From Deltaproteobacteria bacterium (GTDB lineage: Bacteria > Desulfobacterota > DSM-4660 > Desulfatiglandales > HGW-15): DNA of 29,415 nt. The stretch is taken from contig JAFGPH010000292.1 in NCBI GenBank assembly GCA_016926135.1, positions 1 to 29,415 of the forward strand. The letters run 5' to 3'. The notes beneath the pieces were generated by a model, which worked only from the letters and a program-made list of their open reading frames with translations, searched no databases and was not told the DNA's origin. Both the position numbers and the translations under genes were made by a program. Below, piece after piece: positions 21,418-29,415 of this stretch (positions are counted from its first letter, which is position 1; each line of letters opens with the position of its first letter).

Positions 21418-23084
21418 TCCAGCACCTCGAATACGGTCAGCACCTTGCTTTTCCCCTTCACCGCCTTCCGGCCGATCTCCCGGATTTTGAACTTCCCCTT
21501 CACGGCCTCGTAGGTGGCTTCGCCGACAAGAATCTGATTCGGCGCGCAGATGGATTGCAGCCGTGCAGCCGTGTTGACCGTATCCCCGATCACCGTGTAA
21601 TCCATGCGCTTCGGGGAACCGAGGTTTCCCGCCACCACCTTTCCCGTATTGATGCCCGTGGTGATGTTGAGTCTCTGGTCTTGGGGCACCCCCTCCCTCA
21701 TCTCGGCCATCGCCTTCCTCATTTCCAGGGCGGCCAAGATGGCCCTTTCCGCATCATTTTCCCTTTCAATCGGGGCCCCGAAAACGGCCATGATGCAATC
21801 CCCGATGTACTTGTCCAGGGTTCCATTGTGATCGAAAATGATGTCGGTCATCCCCCGGAAGTAATGGTTGAGCAGGATGCTCACCTCGGCGGGGCCGAGT
21901 CGCTCCGAAAGGGGAGTGAAGCTCACGATATCCGCGAAAAGCACGGTCACAAATTTTTCTCTGGGGGCGAGCAGGTTTGCCTCCTCCGACTCCTCTCCGC
22001 CCAGGATGAGCTCAATGACCTCCGGGGAGTGGAATCTCTCCAGGCGGCCACGCGCCAGGGTCTCACGGCGGATCTTTTCGTTGAGGTTGGCCTGCTCAAT
22101 CACCATGGCCATCTGATTGCTGATGGTGGTCAGGAGGTCGAGATCGGCCTTGGTGAACTTGTTGCTCAGACGGAAACTGTCCAGCTGGATGAGGCCGATG
22201 ACCCGGTCCTTGCGCCAGAGTGGAACGGACATGACGGAGCGGATGTTCTGCATGAAGATGCTTTTGGCGCCCCCGAAACGGTCATCTTCCATGGCATTGG
22301 AGGTCAGCACCGAGGCCTTTTCGTGGATCACCTTGTTGACAATGGTCCGGCTAAGCCTCAGCTCCTTGGAGTTCTGTTCCGGGGCGGTGCGGTACTTCAC
22401 GACCTTGGGGATGAGCTCCCCGTCCTTTCCCAGGAGGGCGACGAAACCGTGATCCGCATCGATCACCTCGAAAATGGAATCCATGATGGTGTCCAGGAGC
22501 TGTTCGAAGTCGGGGACGGTATTGAGCTTGCGGCTGATCTGGTAGAGGACGTACAGGATCTTGTTGCTCTTCTGCAAGTCGAGCACACTGACGCGCCCGG
22601 CTTCCTTTTCCCTCGGCAGGCCGGCCGGGGTCGCTCCCCCGGCGTCTTTCAGGCCTCCGCTCTTGAGGGAAGCCAGAAGCTCCCGATCCGTGTCTTTTTC
22701 GTGACCCGGCCTGGCTTTGAGCACCTCCTCCTCCTTCAGGTCCAGGTCTTCCTCGAACACGGTTCTGGGTTTTTCCCTTACCGGCTCGACCTGGGAGGCT
22801 TCCTCCGAAAAGGTAAGAACGGAGCCGCCGATCTTTATGCTGTCCCTGTGGTGAAGAAGGTGTTCCGCAACGCGGGCGCCGTTGACGAAGGTACCGTTGT
22901 GGCTCCCCAGATCCTTGAGCAGGAATCCCCCCCCGTCACGGGAGATCTGCGCGTGCCTGCGGGAAACCGTGTGATCCGCCAGCACGATGTCGTTGTGCTT
23001 GGAACGCCCGAGGACGTACTCGTCCTTCGTGAGGAACAGGGTTCTTTCGGTTCCGTCGAGAAACAGCATGTGTAAGACAGGCAT
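21414..23084 (-). CDS. FHA-GAF class III adenylate/guanylate cyclase
   Basis: 556 residues with three domains. The FHA domain (about 10-95) has LGRSKHNDIVL, SRRHAQI and LGSHNGTFVNG, the phosphothreonine-binding signature. A charged linker leads to a GAF domain (about 175-335). The C-terminal class III cyclase catalytic domain (about 365-556) shows FADIVSFTPLSE (first metal aspartate), DKYIGDCIMAVFGAP (second aspartate and a lysine suggesting ATP specificity), and YTVIGDTVNTAARLQ (transition-state Asn and Arg). It probably makes cAMP. The ATG at 23084 has GGGA 9 nt upstream; a TTG at 23099 is a less likely start. Its stop codon overlaps that of the kinase within one CTAG. No membrane segment is seen. 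Confidence 0.93.
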   Translation of the reverse strand: MPVLHMLFLDGTERTLFLTKDEYVLGRSKHNDIVLADHTVSRRHAQISRDGGGFLLKDLGSHNGTFVNGARVAEHLLHHRDSIKIGGSVLTFSEEASQVEPVREKPRTVFEEDLDLKEEEVLKARPGHEKDTDRELLASLKSGGLKDAGGATPAGLPREKEAGRVSVLDLQKSNKILYVLYQISRKLNTVPDFEQLLDTIMDSIFEVIDADHGFVALLGKDGELIPKVVKYRTAPEQNSKELRLSRTIVNKVIHEKASVLTSNAMEDDRFGGAKSIFMQNIRSVMSVPLWRKDRVIGLIQLDSFRLSNKFTKADLDLLTTISNQMAMVIEQANLNEKIRRETLARGRLERFHSPEVIELILGGEESEEANLLAPREKFVTVLFADIVSFTPLSERLGPAEVSILLNHYFRGMTDIIFDHNGTLDKYIGDCIMAVFGAPIERENDAERAILAALEMRKAMAEMREGVPQDQRLNITTGINTGKVVAGNLGSPKRMDYTVIGDTVNTAARLQSICAPNQILVGEATYEAVKGKFKIREIGRKAVKGKSKVLTVFEVLD

Positions 23085-23208
23085 AATCGGGTATCCCAAC
23101 TGGTCTTGAGGGTTTCGGATCGCTTCCCTTGGGGCCGGAAGCAGGCAATCAGCAGCCGTCAGGCTCCAACATCTCGGAAGACTGCCGGGAACTGTTCGAC
23201 CGGGGGGC

Positions 23209-25155
23209 CTAATCCAGTCTCTTCTCTATGAGCGTGTCTTGCCTCTCGGGGTCAATTTCTTTCAATTCCCGCTCACTCCTCTCAACGGCGTCCATCATGT
23301 CCTGACCCTCGTAGGGGATGCGGTCCAGGGCGATGACCGTGGGAGAAATGAAGAAGAGGATGTTGGTCTTGGGGTCGGCGGCAGATGCGCTTTTGAACAA
23401 ATAGCCGGCCACAGGCATGTTCATCAGGCAGGGGATGCCGGTCTCGCCCACCTGGTAACGCTCCTCGAAGAGTCCCCCCACCACCAGGGTTGCCTGGTCC
23501 CCGATGATGGCCTGGGTGGTGAGGTTGGTGGTTGCCTTCTCCGGGATCCCGTCGGTGCGCGTGGTCAGGAAGGAGCTCCTCTCCGCCTTGACCACCATTT
23601 CGACCATGGTCTTGCCGCCCTCACCCTCCACAATGTGCGGGGTGACCGTGAGCGTGAGTCCTGCGTCGATTTCTCTGGACTCCACCGTCGGGCTGTCGCC
23701 GCCCGTCTGAAGCTTGTAGGTGACGGTCCTCTTGGCTTCCACAATGGCCTTCATGTTGTCCATGGTCACGACGCTGGACTTGTTCAGGGTCCTGCTGAGA
23801 CCTTTTGTCTCGGCGGCGGAAAGCACCGCCATCACGGTCCACTGGGCGCCGCTGTAGATGAAGGTGCCTGCGAGGCCATAAGCGGAAACAGGGCTCCCCG
23901 CAACGGTCTCAGGCAGGGGCATGAGGTTGAGGGGTGTGAAGTCGGTCCCCTGGTAAGCCTCTCCGAACACGTCTCTGGCCGTTCCGGAGGAGGCCGGGAA
24001 ATAGCTCCTTCGGTCCTCGTCCCCCCGCTTGTAGGCGCTCCAGCCGACTCCCACCTCGCGTGCGAAGTCCTTTCCCGCCTCAACGATGATCACATCCAGT
24101 TTCACCATCTTCATGGGTTGATCCAGCTGCCGGATGATCTTGCCGTATTCGTCCAGCTTTTCCGGATAGTCCCGGATGATGATCGTATTGGACCTGGGAT
24201 CCGCGGTCATGGTCCCTGGCTCTGAACCCACCAAAGTACCCAGAGCGCCCGTCTCCGGCCTGAAAGTGAGCTCCTGCTGGACACCGAACTCCTGATCGCC
24301 TCGCCTCAGGACCCTCAGCTGATCTGCCCGGAACTGCTCCGCTCTCTCCAGATTGTATCTTCTTCTTTCATCGGAACTCAGTTGCCTTCGCTCTTCGACT
24401 TCCGTTTTAGCGATTCTTTCCCCCGGTGTTGTCAGCCTCAGTAACTGGGGCAGGGTCTTCAGAAGCCCCTGAACCGTTACGGTCGTCTTTCCGATGGTCA
24501 GTTCGGTGTCAACGACCTTGGCATATCTCAGGGGGTAGTACCGGATTTCCGGGTTGCCCTGGGTGGTTTTCTTCTTGGAATCTTCCAAGGCCTTGATGAC
24601 CTGCTGAACGTTTCGGGTATCCCTTTGGGAGCCGCTTACAAAAATGGAGTTTGTCGGAGGATCAAAGAGGATCTTGAGATCCCTTTTCTGTAAGCCGAAT
24701 CTTTCGACAGCCGCCCTGGCCTCCTCGATTCCCAGTCTTTCGAGGGGGATGAGCACGTCCTGGGTTCCTCCTCTTCCGGCCTTGAACACATGGATGGATT
24801 GGGCGTCCTCCGTGTAATCGAGATCGAACTGACGGATCAGGAAATCGAAAGCCTCTCTCACAGGCTGGTTTTTGAATTCGACGGAAACGGTTTCGCTGAT
24901 CCCCTCGCCGAAGGTGATCGGAACATTCACGATCTTTGAAATGGCCCTGAAAACGGCCTTGATATCTTCCTCATCGGTGTAGAGGGTGATCGTCTTTCGC
25001 TCCCACCGTTGCACGAACGATGGCGGCGGTGCCGGCTTTTCGGGCTCACCCGCAGAGGACAACCGTTGTTGCGCATGGGTATAGAAGGGGAATCCCCACA
25101 CCAACAGGATCGTTGCAATCAGGATCGCTGCAAAAGTCTTCTTCCCCATGGTCAA
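23209..25155 (-). CDS. Outer-membrane secretin (PilQ/MshL type)
   Basis: About 648 residues. The N-terminal signal peptide ends near residue 28 (FYTHA, then QQR). A short STN/N0 domain (about 60-125) and N1-like domains follow. The C-terminal secretin domain spans about 390-635, with SVVTMDNMKAIVEA, GLTLTVTPHIV, GDQATLVVGGL and IPCLMNMPVAGYLFKS, close to the conserved secretin exit motif. It forms the outer-membrane channel for a type IV or MSHA-like pilus. I chose the TTG at 25155 because AAAGGAG lies 7 nt upstream. ATG at 25149 is the alternative, and an ATG at 25227 overlapping the upstream stop would bury the signal peptide behind 24 residues and has no ribosome-binding site. Last gene of the pilMN-pilOP-secretin operon. 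Confidence 0.9.
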   Translation of the reverse strand: MTMGKKTFAAILIATILLVWGFPFYTHAQQRLSSAGEPEKPAPPPSFVQRWERKTITLYTDEEDIKAVFRAISKIVNVPITFGEGISETVSVEFKNQPVREAFDFLIRQFDLDYTEDAQSIHVFKAGRGGTQDVLIPLERLGIEEARAAVERFGLQKRDLKILFDPPTNSIFVSGSQRDTRNVQQVIKALEDSKKKTTQGNPEIRYYPLRYAKVVDTELTIGKTTVTVQGLLKTLPQLLRLTTPGERIAKTEVEERRQLSSDERRRYNLERAEQFRADQLRVLRRGDQEFGVQQELTFRPETGALGTLVGSEPGTMTADPRSNTIIIRDYPEKLDEYGKIIRQLDQPMKMVKLDVIIVEAGKDFAREVGVGWSAYKRGDEDRRSYFPASSGTARDVFGEAYQGTDFTPLNLMPLPETVAGSPVSAYGLAGTFIYSGAQWTVMAVLSAAETKGLSRTLNKSSVVTMDNMKAIVEAKRTVTYKLQTGGDSPTVESREIDAGLTLTVTPHIVEGEGGKTMVEMVVKAERSSFLTTRTDGIPEKATTNLTTQAIIGDQATLVVGGLFEERYQVGETGIPCLMNMPVAGYLFKSASAADPKTNILFFISPTVIALDRIPYEGQDMMDAVERSERELKEIDPERQDTLIEKRLD

Positions 25156-25223
25156 TCCGCCGCTCCTTTGCGCTTGCTGGTTCCCTGGCTTGAAAACGAA
25201 TTTCTTCTCCCTGTGGCAGAATT

Positions 25224-26051
25224 TCATGGCTTGCGCGGGGCCTTGATCCGGAAGGCAATGACAACCTTTTGGGTGTCCGACTTTAGTTCAACCCGATCCG
25301 CTCCCACCTCGGTCACGACCATGCCGTTGAACACATCCCCTTTGTGGACGACCTTGCGGTCGATGGTTGCGTATCGGCCCTTCGGATCGACCCCGATGCT
25401 CGTGAGCTTGAATTTCCAGGTGAGATCCATCTGGTCCGGGAGACCCGATGCCTTGGAGGTGCGGCCGTCCCGCTTGAAGGGGTTGCGCATCACCGCCGGA
25501 ACGGGCTTCTGAAGCTCATCGAGGAGGCACCTGTTCTGCAGGCTCATCTCTCCTCCCAGCACCCTCAAGAGCAGTTTCACCTGGTCTCTGGCGCCGGGGA
25601 GAGGGTGGATGCTGATCTCCTCCAGGGCCAGGTTGGACTGTTCCACCCGGAGCAGGAATTGGAGCAGACGCTCGAAAGGGGCCTGGGCGGTGAGGCGATA
25701 CCGCTCGGCGTCGATCTTCTCAATCTGGCTGATCTCCATGCTGCTCTGGAGCGTATCCACACTGATCTTCTGGAGGAGCGCAGGGAGGTCGGCCACATTG
25801 CCCTCCCGCGCGCCGGGGCCCCCGGCAACCGGCTTGTCCGCGGAAGCCCTGGCTGCCGCCTGCCGGGCCTGAGCCGCACCCAGGGTCTTCAACTCCTCTT
25901 CGGCCTTTCGAGTCAGTTCCGCGAACTGCCTTCGGCTCTGTTCGGCGGTCCGGTAAAAGGCCACATAAAAGAAAAGAGCCGCAGCCAGGATGAGCGCTGC
26001 GAAGCTGGTCATGTCCAGCGGGGCAAAAGGACTCTTTTCTACTCCAGGCAT
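25224..26051 (-). CDS. Fused PilO-PilP-like pilus inner-membrane protein
   Basis: 275 residues. A short cytoplasmic start (MPGVEKSPFAPLD) precedes one transmembrane helix (about 15-33), then a coiled coil. About residues 90-170 look like the ferredoxin-like PilO/GspM fold. From about 185 the sequence changes to a PilP/GspC-like module (NPFKRDGRTSKAS, then RKVVHKGDVFNGMVVTEVGADRVEL), which in other systems is a separate lipoprotein that contacts the secretin. No lipobox is seen, so the PilP part would be anchored through the PilO helix. The 3' neighbour is the secretin, fitting PilM-N-O-P-Q order. The domain boundaries are judged by eye. Confidence 0.75.
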   Translation of the reverse strand: MPGVEKSPFAPLDMTSFAALILAAALFFYVAFYRTAEQSRRQFAELTRKAEEELKTLGAAQARQAAARASADKPVAGGPGAREGNVADLPALLQKISVDTLQSSMEISQIEKIDAERYRLTAQAPFERLLQFLLRVEQSNLALEEISIHPLPGARDQVKLLLRVLGGEMSLQNRCLLDELQKPVPAVMRNPFKRDGRTSKASGLPDQMDLTWKFKLTSIGVDPKGRYATIDRKVVHKGDVFNGMVVTEVGADRVELKSDTQKVVIAFRIKAPRKP

Positions 26052-26066
26052 GGGTCGGCCCTTTCT

Positions 26067-27998
26067 CTACCCTTGCGCCTTCAGGGGCTCCGAGATCTCC
26101 TCCACGGGTTTTCGCTTCATCGGGAAGGTCAGCGTGAAGTCATAGACATCGTTGCTGGTCCTGCTCCTCCGGGCGGAGCGGAAAAGAACGTCGGTGAAAT
26201 CCTTCATGAACACCTGGTTCGTCTTGAGTTTCTCGATGAAGAAGGCGATATCCCGGAGGTGATCCTCTGCGTAAGAAGAAACGTGGCAGGTCAACACCAG
26301 AGCAAGGGGTTTGCCCTGGATCACCAAATCCGAGATCCATACGCTTTCGGGTACGGCCGAAGCCACGGCCCTCAGCTTGGAAGACCAGATGATCTTGTCC
26401 TGCCGGGAGACCGTCGGCCCCTTCGTTTCAGCAGGATAACCCGGCCCGCCCAGGAAGGCCGCTCTGGCCCGCTGCACTTCGTCTCGTTTGCCCACATAGC
26501 GCCGGATTTCGCGCTCCAGAGCCGTTTTTTTGGAGGCCCAAAAGAAGTGATCCACAACCATGGCCACGAGAAAGAACGCCCCCAGCACCAGGAGAGCGGG
26601 TTTCACCCAGTTTCTAACAGACCCCACGTCCATCCTGCCGAAAGAGATATCCAGCTTGGGCATTTCGAAGCGTTCTCCTCGAAAAAGGGCTTTCGCCTTG
26701 CGGTTCAGGGCCTGAAGAAAGGCCACGGGTCCGAGACCGGGCTCATCCCCGATTCCGCCTTTGAGGGTCACCAAGGGTTGAACCCTTTTGCCTCTGCGCC
26801 TCTTGGGGTATTTCTTCTTGTTCACGAACCCGGCTTTGGTGAGGTAATACTCGGTGTCCTGGATCTTGAAGAGCATTCCCTCGACGTTGTTGATGAGATT
26901 GATGCCCAGAAGGCCGGGATGAGAGGGGTCTCCCAGGAGACCTATGACGGAGGCGAACTGGGGAGCGAAGGAATTTCCGGGGTGCACATTGTGCACGGGG
27001 TCCTCTACCCTGAGAACACGCAGATCCAGTTCTCTATGCAGGAAGCGATCCAGGTTGTGCATGCCGGAAGCGCCGCCTGCCAGCAGAAGGGAGGCCCCCG
27101 AAAGATCCTCCATAAATGAGTCTTCAAAGTAGGTCATGGAGTGGCGGATTTCGTCCACGAGGGCGAAAAGAACGCTGTTCACGGCCTGGAACATCGGCAT
27201 GGAGGAGGCGGCGGCCCTGGAGTCGAACAGTCCGTCATCAATCAGCTTCCTCTCCCTCTTGATCCTTTCCGCGGTCTCGAAATCGACGTTGAGTTTTTCG
27301 GCGAGCTCCTGGTTGAAAAGGCTTCCTCCCTGCATCAGGGTGCGGGCCAGGAAGCGGTCCTTCTCTTTGAAGATGATGATCTGGCTGTAAAGGGATCCCA
27401 GATCCAGGAAGACAATCGGCGTGCCGGCGTTCACGTCGCTGGCCAGGATCAGGTAATTGAGCAGCGCGACCTGGCAGGGGGTGAGCCTGCGGATCTGAAG
27501 CTGGAATTCACCCAGCAAACCGATGGACCTGCGAATGAAATCCTGATCCGTGGCCGAAACCACAATGCGCCGAACCTTTTCATCCTCTTTTCTGGATCTC
27601 TTGTCCTTGGGTTGTGCGTTCAAAGTGTGAATGTCATACCCGAGCTGATCCGGCTCAAAGGGGAACTCCTTCTCCAGATGTCTTCTCAAGTCCAGATCGG
27701 CAGGGGGAAGCAGGATCCTCGTGAGCACATGCGGGGAGGGCGGAGGGGAAAGGATAAACTCGCCCTTCGGATTGATCATGGTCACGGCCTTGTTGATGGC
27801 CGACATCTGTAGGCTGGAGAGCTCTTGCTCCTTGAGAGTCCGGAAATCTCTGGGCTGATCGAAAAGGGGAAATTCTTCCAGGTGAAGGAGGTGATCTCTG
27901 AAAAAGGCGCACTTGATGGAGTACAAGCCGATATCGATGGCGACCCTGCTCTCTCGGGTTCCATCGCCAAGGCCGCTCTTCTGCCTTCTTTTGACCAT
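26067..27998 (-). CDS. Fused PilM-PilN-like pilus assembly protein
   Basis: About 643 residues. The first 370 residues are an actin-like PilM/MshI ATPase: AIDIGLYSIKCAFF at the N-terminus, FLDLGSLYSQIIIF in the middle and LLLAGGASGMHNLDRFL as the phosphate/adenosine motif. A basic linker (KKKYPKRRRGKR) follows, then a transmembrane helix at about 465-487 (PALLVLGAFFLVAMVVDHFF) and a periplasmic coiled coil plus PilN-like fold to the C-terminus. PilM is normally a cytoplasmic protein that binds the N-terminus of separate PilN; here they are one chain. The ATG at 27998 has GGGGG 6 nt upstream; an in-frame ATG at 28061 is less likely. It is 15 nt upstream of the pilOP fusion. Confidence 0.82.
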   Translation of the reverse strand: MVKRRQKSGLGDGTRESRVAIDIGLYSIKCAFFRDHLLHLEEFPLFDQPRDFRTLKEQELSSLQMSAINKAVTMINPKGEFILSPPPSPHVLTRILLPPADLDLRRHLEKEFPFEPDQLGYDIHTLNAQPKDKRSRKEDEKVRRIVVSATDQDFIRRSIGLLGEFQLQIRRLTPCQVALLNYLILASDVNAGTPIVFLDLGSLYSQIIIFKEKDRFLARTLMQGGSLFNQELAEKLNVDFETAERIKRERKLIDDGLFDSRAAASSMPMFQAVNSVLFALVDEIRHSMTYFEDSFMEDLSGASLLLAGGASGMHNLDRFLHRELDLRVLRVEDPVHNVHPGNSFAPQFASVIGLLGDPSHPGLLGINLINNVEGMLFKIQDTEYYLTKAGFVNKKKYPKRRRGKRVQPLVTLKGGIGDEPGLGPVAFLQALNRKAKALFRGERFEMPKLDISFGRMDVGSVRNWVKPALLVLGAFFLVAMVVDHFFWASKKTALEREIRRYVGKRDEVQRARAAFLGGPGYPAETKGPTVSRQDKIIWSSKLRAVASAVPESVWISDLVIQGKPLALVLTCHVSSYAEDHLRDIAFFIEKLKTNQVFMKDFTDVLFRSARRSRTSNDVYDFTLTFPMKRKPVEEISEPLKAQG

Positions 27999-28179
27999 GC
28001 TCTGCCCCCAGTGCACAGCACGCAGCCAATGGCACACAGATTCGTAAGACGAGGCATGCAACCCTGTTGTGCCAAGATCCCTTTTGGCGCACGGTATCTG
28101 CCGCCAAGGCGCAACAACGTATTACAGTACAAAAATGGACGCAAGAAATCAATAGAAATTAGAGACTTCGCGTGCGTTG

Positions 28180-28207
28180 TTGACTTGAGGGCGCAGTGGT
28201 CTATAAT
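28180..28207 (+). promoter_or_regulatory. Promoter of the ExeA/MshM-type ATPase gene
   Basis: TTGACT (28180-28185), a 16-nt spacer and a perfect TATAAT (28202-28207) give the best sigma-70-like match in the window. The expected start near 28214 leaves a leader of about 33 nt before the TTG. The 27999-28246 gap also contains a GTGCCAA/TTGGCGCAC hairpin (28069-28092) towards pilMN. No equally good promoter is visible for pilMN. Confidence 0.7.
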
Positions 28208-28246
28208 GCCCGGAATTCTCCCTCAAACCCGGAAGGAGTCTGCTCC

Positions 28247-29415
28247 TTGGCCGGTTCCCAAATGATCTACTGTACATCCTTTTTCAACCTGAAGGAAAAC
28301 CCTTTTGTCCTGACTCCTGACCCCAAGTATCTCTATCTGGGAAATACGCACCGTGAAGTTTTGGCCCACCTGCTCTACGGAATCATGGATGAGAAGGGTT
28401 TCATGGTCGTGATCGGTGAAGTGGGCACGGGCAAAACGACTCTTTGCCGGGCCTTCATCGAACAGTTGCTCAAGCAGAATGTAGAGGTTGGCCTGATCTA
28501 CAACCCGGCCATGACGGACCTGGAACTGCTGCAGGCCATTACCCGTGAATTCAAGATCAGCGCCGATGCGAAGACCAAGGGGAAACGGATCGACGCACTC
28601 AATGCGTTTCTCCTGAAGGTGCACGGGAAGGGCCGCAAGGTTGTGCTCATTGTGGATGAGGCCCAAAACCTGGAGCCCCCGGTGATGGAGCAACTTAGAC
28701 TTATATCCAACCTGGAGACCGAGACGGGCAAGCTGATTCATATCATTCTGGTGGGGCAGCCCGAGTTGGAGAAGACCCTGGGCAGGAAGGAGATGCGGCA
28801 GCTTGACCAGCGGGTGGTGGTGAGGGGCCTTCTGGGGCCGCTGAAACCCGGAGAGACCCGGGAATACATCCGGCATCGGTTGAAGGTCGCCTCTGCCCCG
28901 GGAGAGGAGGGGGTGTCTTTTTCCGAAGGGGCATGTTCGACCATCCACCGCCTCAGCGGTGGGATTCCGCGGCTCATCCATGTGCTGGCCGACAGGTCCC
29001 TGCTCGTGGCCTATGCACAGGGGAAGAGGAAGATCGAGCGGCGAACGGTGAGGAGCGCCTACCGGGATCTGGAGCGCAGCCGTTATAAACCCCCGCCGGA
29101 CTATGCCTCGGTGCGCTGGCAGACGGCCGTGGCCTTGTTCGTGCTGCTGGCGGCGGCCCTGGGCTGGTTCTATCAGGAGCCTCTGTCCCGCATATGGAGA
29201 ATATCCGAGGCAGCCCCCGTGGCTGTGCAGCGGCACGTGATTTCTTCCCCCGTGAAGGCCCCGATCCCTAAGATCCCCAAAACCCCCGAGGAAACGCCGG
29301 CAGACAACGGGGTAATCCGAATCCTGCAGCCCCTGGAGGGACTGTCCAGGGACGAGACATGGCGCCTGGCCCTGCAGTCCGGATTCTTTCTCTGGGGGGA
29401 GGGGACAGCCATCCC
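28247..29415 (+). CDS. ExeA/GspA/MshM-type AAA ATPase, 3' end cut by window edge
   Basis: 389 codons, open at the right edge. The AAA domain has SFFNLKENPFVLTPDPKYLYL near the N-terminus, Walker A GEVGTGKTT (57-65), Walker B VLIVDEAQNL with D137/E138, and sensor motif ILVGQPEL. It is followed by the GGIPRLI motif and a single transmembrane helix (292-308). The periplasmic part is Pro/Lys-rich and may go on to a peptidoglycan-binding domain. This family helps assemble secretins through peptidoglycan (ExeA) or MSHA pili (MshM). I prefer the TTG start at 28247, since GGAAGGAG ends 8 nt upstream. The ATG at 28262 matches the usual family start but is 23 nt away. It is divergent from pilMN. Confidence 0.88.
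   Translation, partial: MAGSQMIYCTSFFNLKENPFVLTPDPKYLYLGNTHREVLAHLLYGIMDEKGFMVVIGEVGTGKTTLCRAFIEQLLKQNVEVGLIYNPAMTDLELLQAITREFKISADAKTKGKRIDALNAFLLKVHGKGRKVVLIVDEAQNLEPPVMEQLRLISNLETETGKLIHIILVGQPELEKTLGRKEMRQLDQRVVVRGLLGPLKPGETREYIRHRLKVASAPGEEGVSFSEGACSTIHRLSGGIPRLIHVLADRSLLVAYAQGKRKIERRTVRSAYRDLERSRYKPPPDYASVRWQTAVALFVLLAAALGWFYQEPLSRIWRISEAAPVAVQRHVISSPVKAPIPKIPKTPEETPADNGVIRILQPLEGLSRDETWRLALQSGFFLWGEGTAI

Noticed and set aside
21372..23075. 567-codon open frame antisense to the cyclase
   Set aside because: The FHA, GAF and cyclase motifs are unambiguous on the minus strand. The plus frame has no motif and no ribosome-binding site.
25344..27119. 591-codon open frame antisense to the pilus genes
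   Set aside because: It crosses two clear minus-strand genes and has shadow-like composition.

Overview
The window looks like a piece of chromosome from a strictly anaerobic, GC-rich bacterium that runs the Wood-Ljungdahl (reductive acetyl-CoA) pathway. A member of the Desulfobacterota (former Deltaproteobacteria) is most likely. This is inferred from the bacterial-type acetyl-CoA synthase genes, the gyrase/dnaN arrangement, Gram-negative secretin/pilus genes, and the FHA/GAF/Ser-Thr-kinase signalling proteins. No 16S gene or other direct taxonomic marker is present, and no tRNA, rRNA, CRISPR or insertion sequence was seen.

Layout. (1) 1-3415, minus strand: three genes of a heterotetrameric sarcosine oxidase-type enzyme in the order soxB, soxD, soxA; soxA runs off the left edge. 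(2) 3672-10638, minus strand: the compact replication/topology operon dnaN-gyrB-gyrA-gpsA, with gene junctions of +2, -4 and +9 nt and no recF between dnaN and gyrB. A divergent dnaA (10828-12120) lies upstream on the same strand. (3) 12214-19620, plus strand: the acetyl-CoA synthase block cooC, acsD, acsB, acsC, acsE. A 381-nt gene-free stretch with a promoter, a Fur-like operator, a terminator-like hairpin and further hairpins precedes acsD, and another strong hairpin lies between acsC and acsE. (4) 19813-23084: a Ser/Thr protein kinase with a C-terminal GAF domain converges on an FHA-GAF-adenylate cyclase; both stop codons share one CTAG tetranucleotide. (5) 23209-29415: a type IV pilus/MSHA-like assembly set with fused PilM-PilN, fused PilO-PilP and a secretin on the minus strand, and a divergent ExeA/MshM-type AAA ATPase that runs off the right edge.

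How the parts fit. CooC would mature the Ni centre of the CODH or acetyl-CoA synthase. AcsE moves the methyl group from methyl-tetrahydrofolate to the corrinoid protein AcsCD, and AcsB condenses methyl, CO and CoA. The CO dehydrogenase subunit (AcsA) is not in the window. Sarcosine oxidation normally yields methylene-tetrahydrofolate, so the sox genes could feed the same C1 pool. The kinase, FHA protein and cyclase look like a phosphorylation-to-cAMP module beside the pilus genes.

The most unusual points are the 158-residue Ala/Lys/Glu-rich, TolA-like tail on AcsD with a 24-bp tandem repeat, the structured and possibly iron-controlled leader of the acs operon, a DnaA with changes in its Walker A and sensor II motifs, the CTAG-sharing kinase/cyclase pair, and the double pilus gene fusion.
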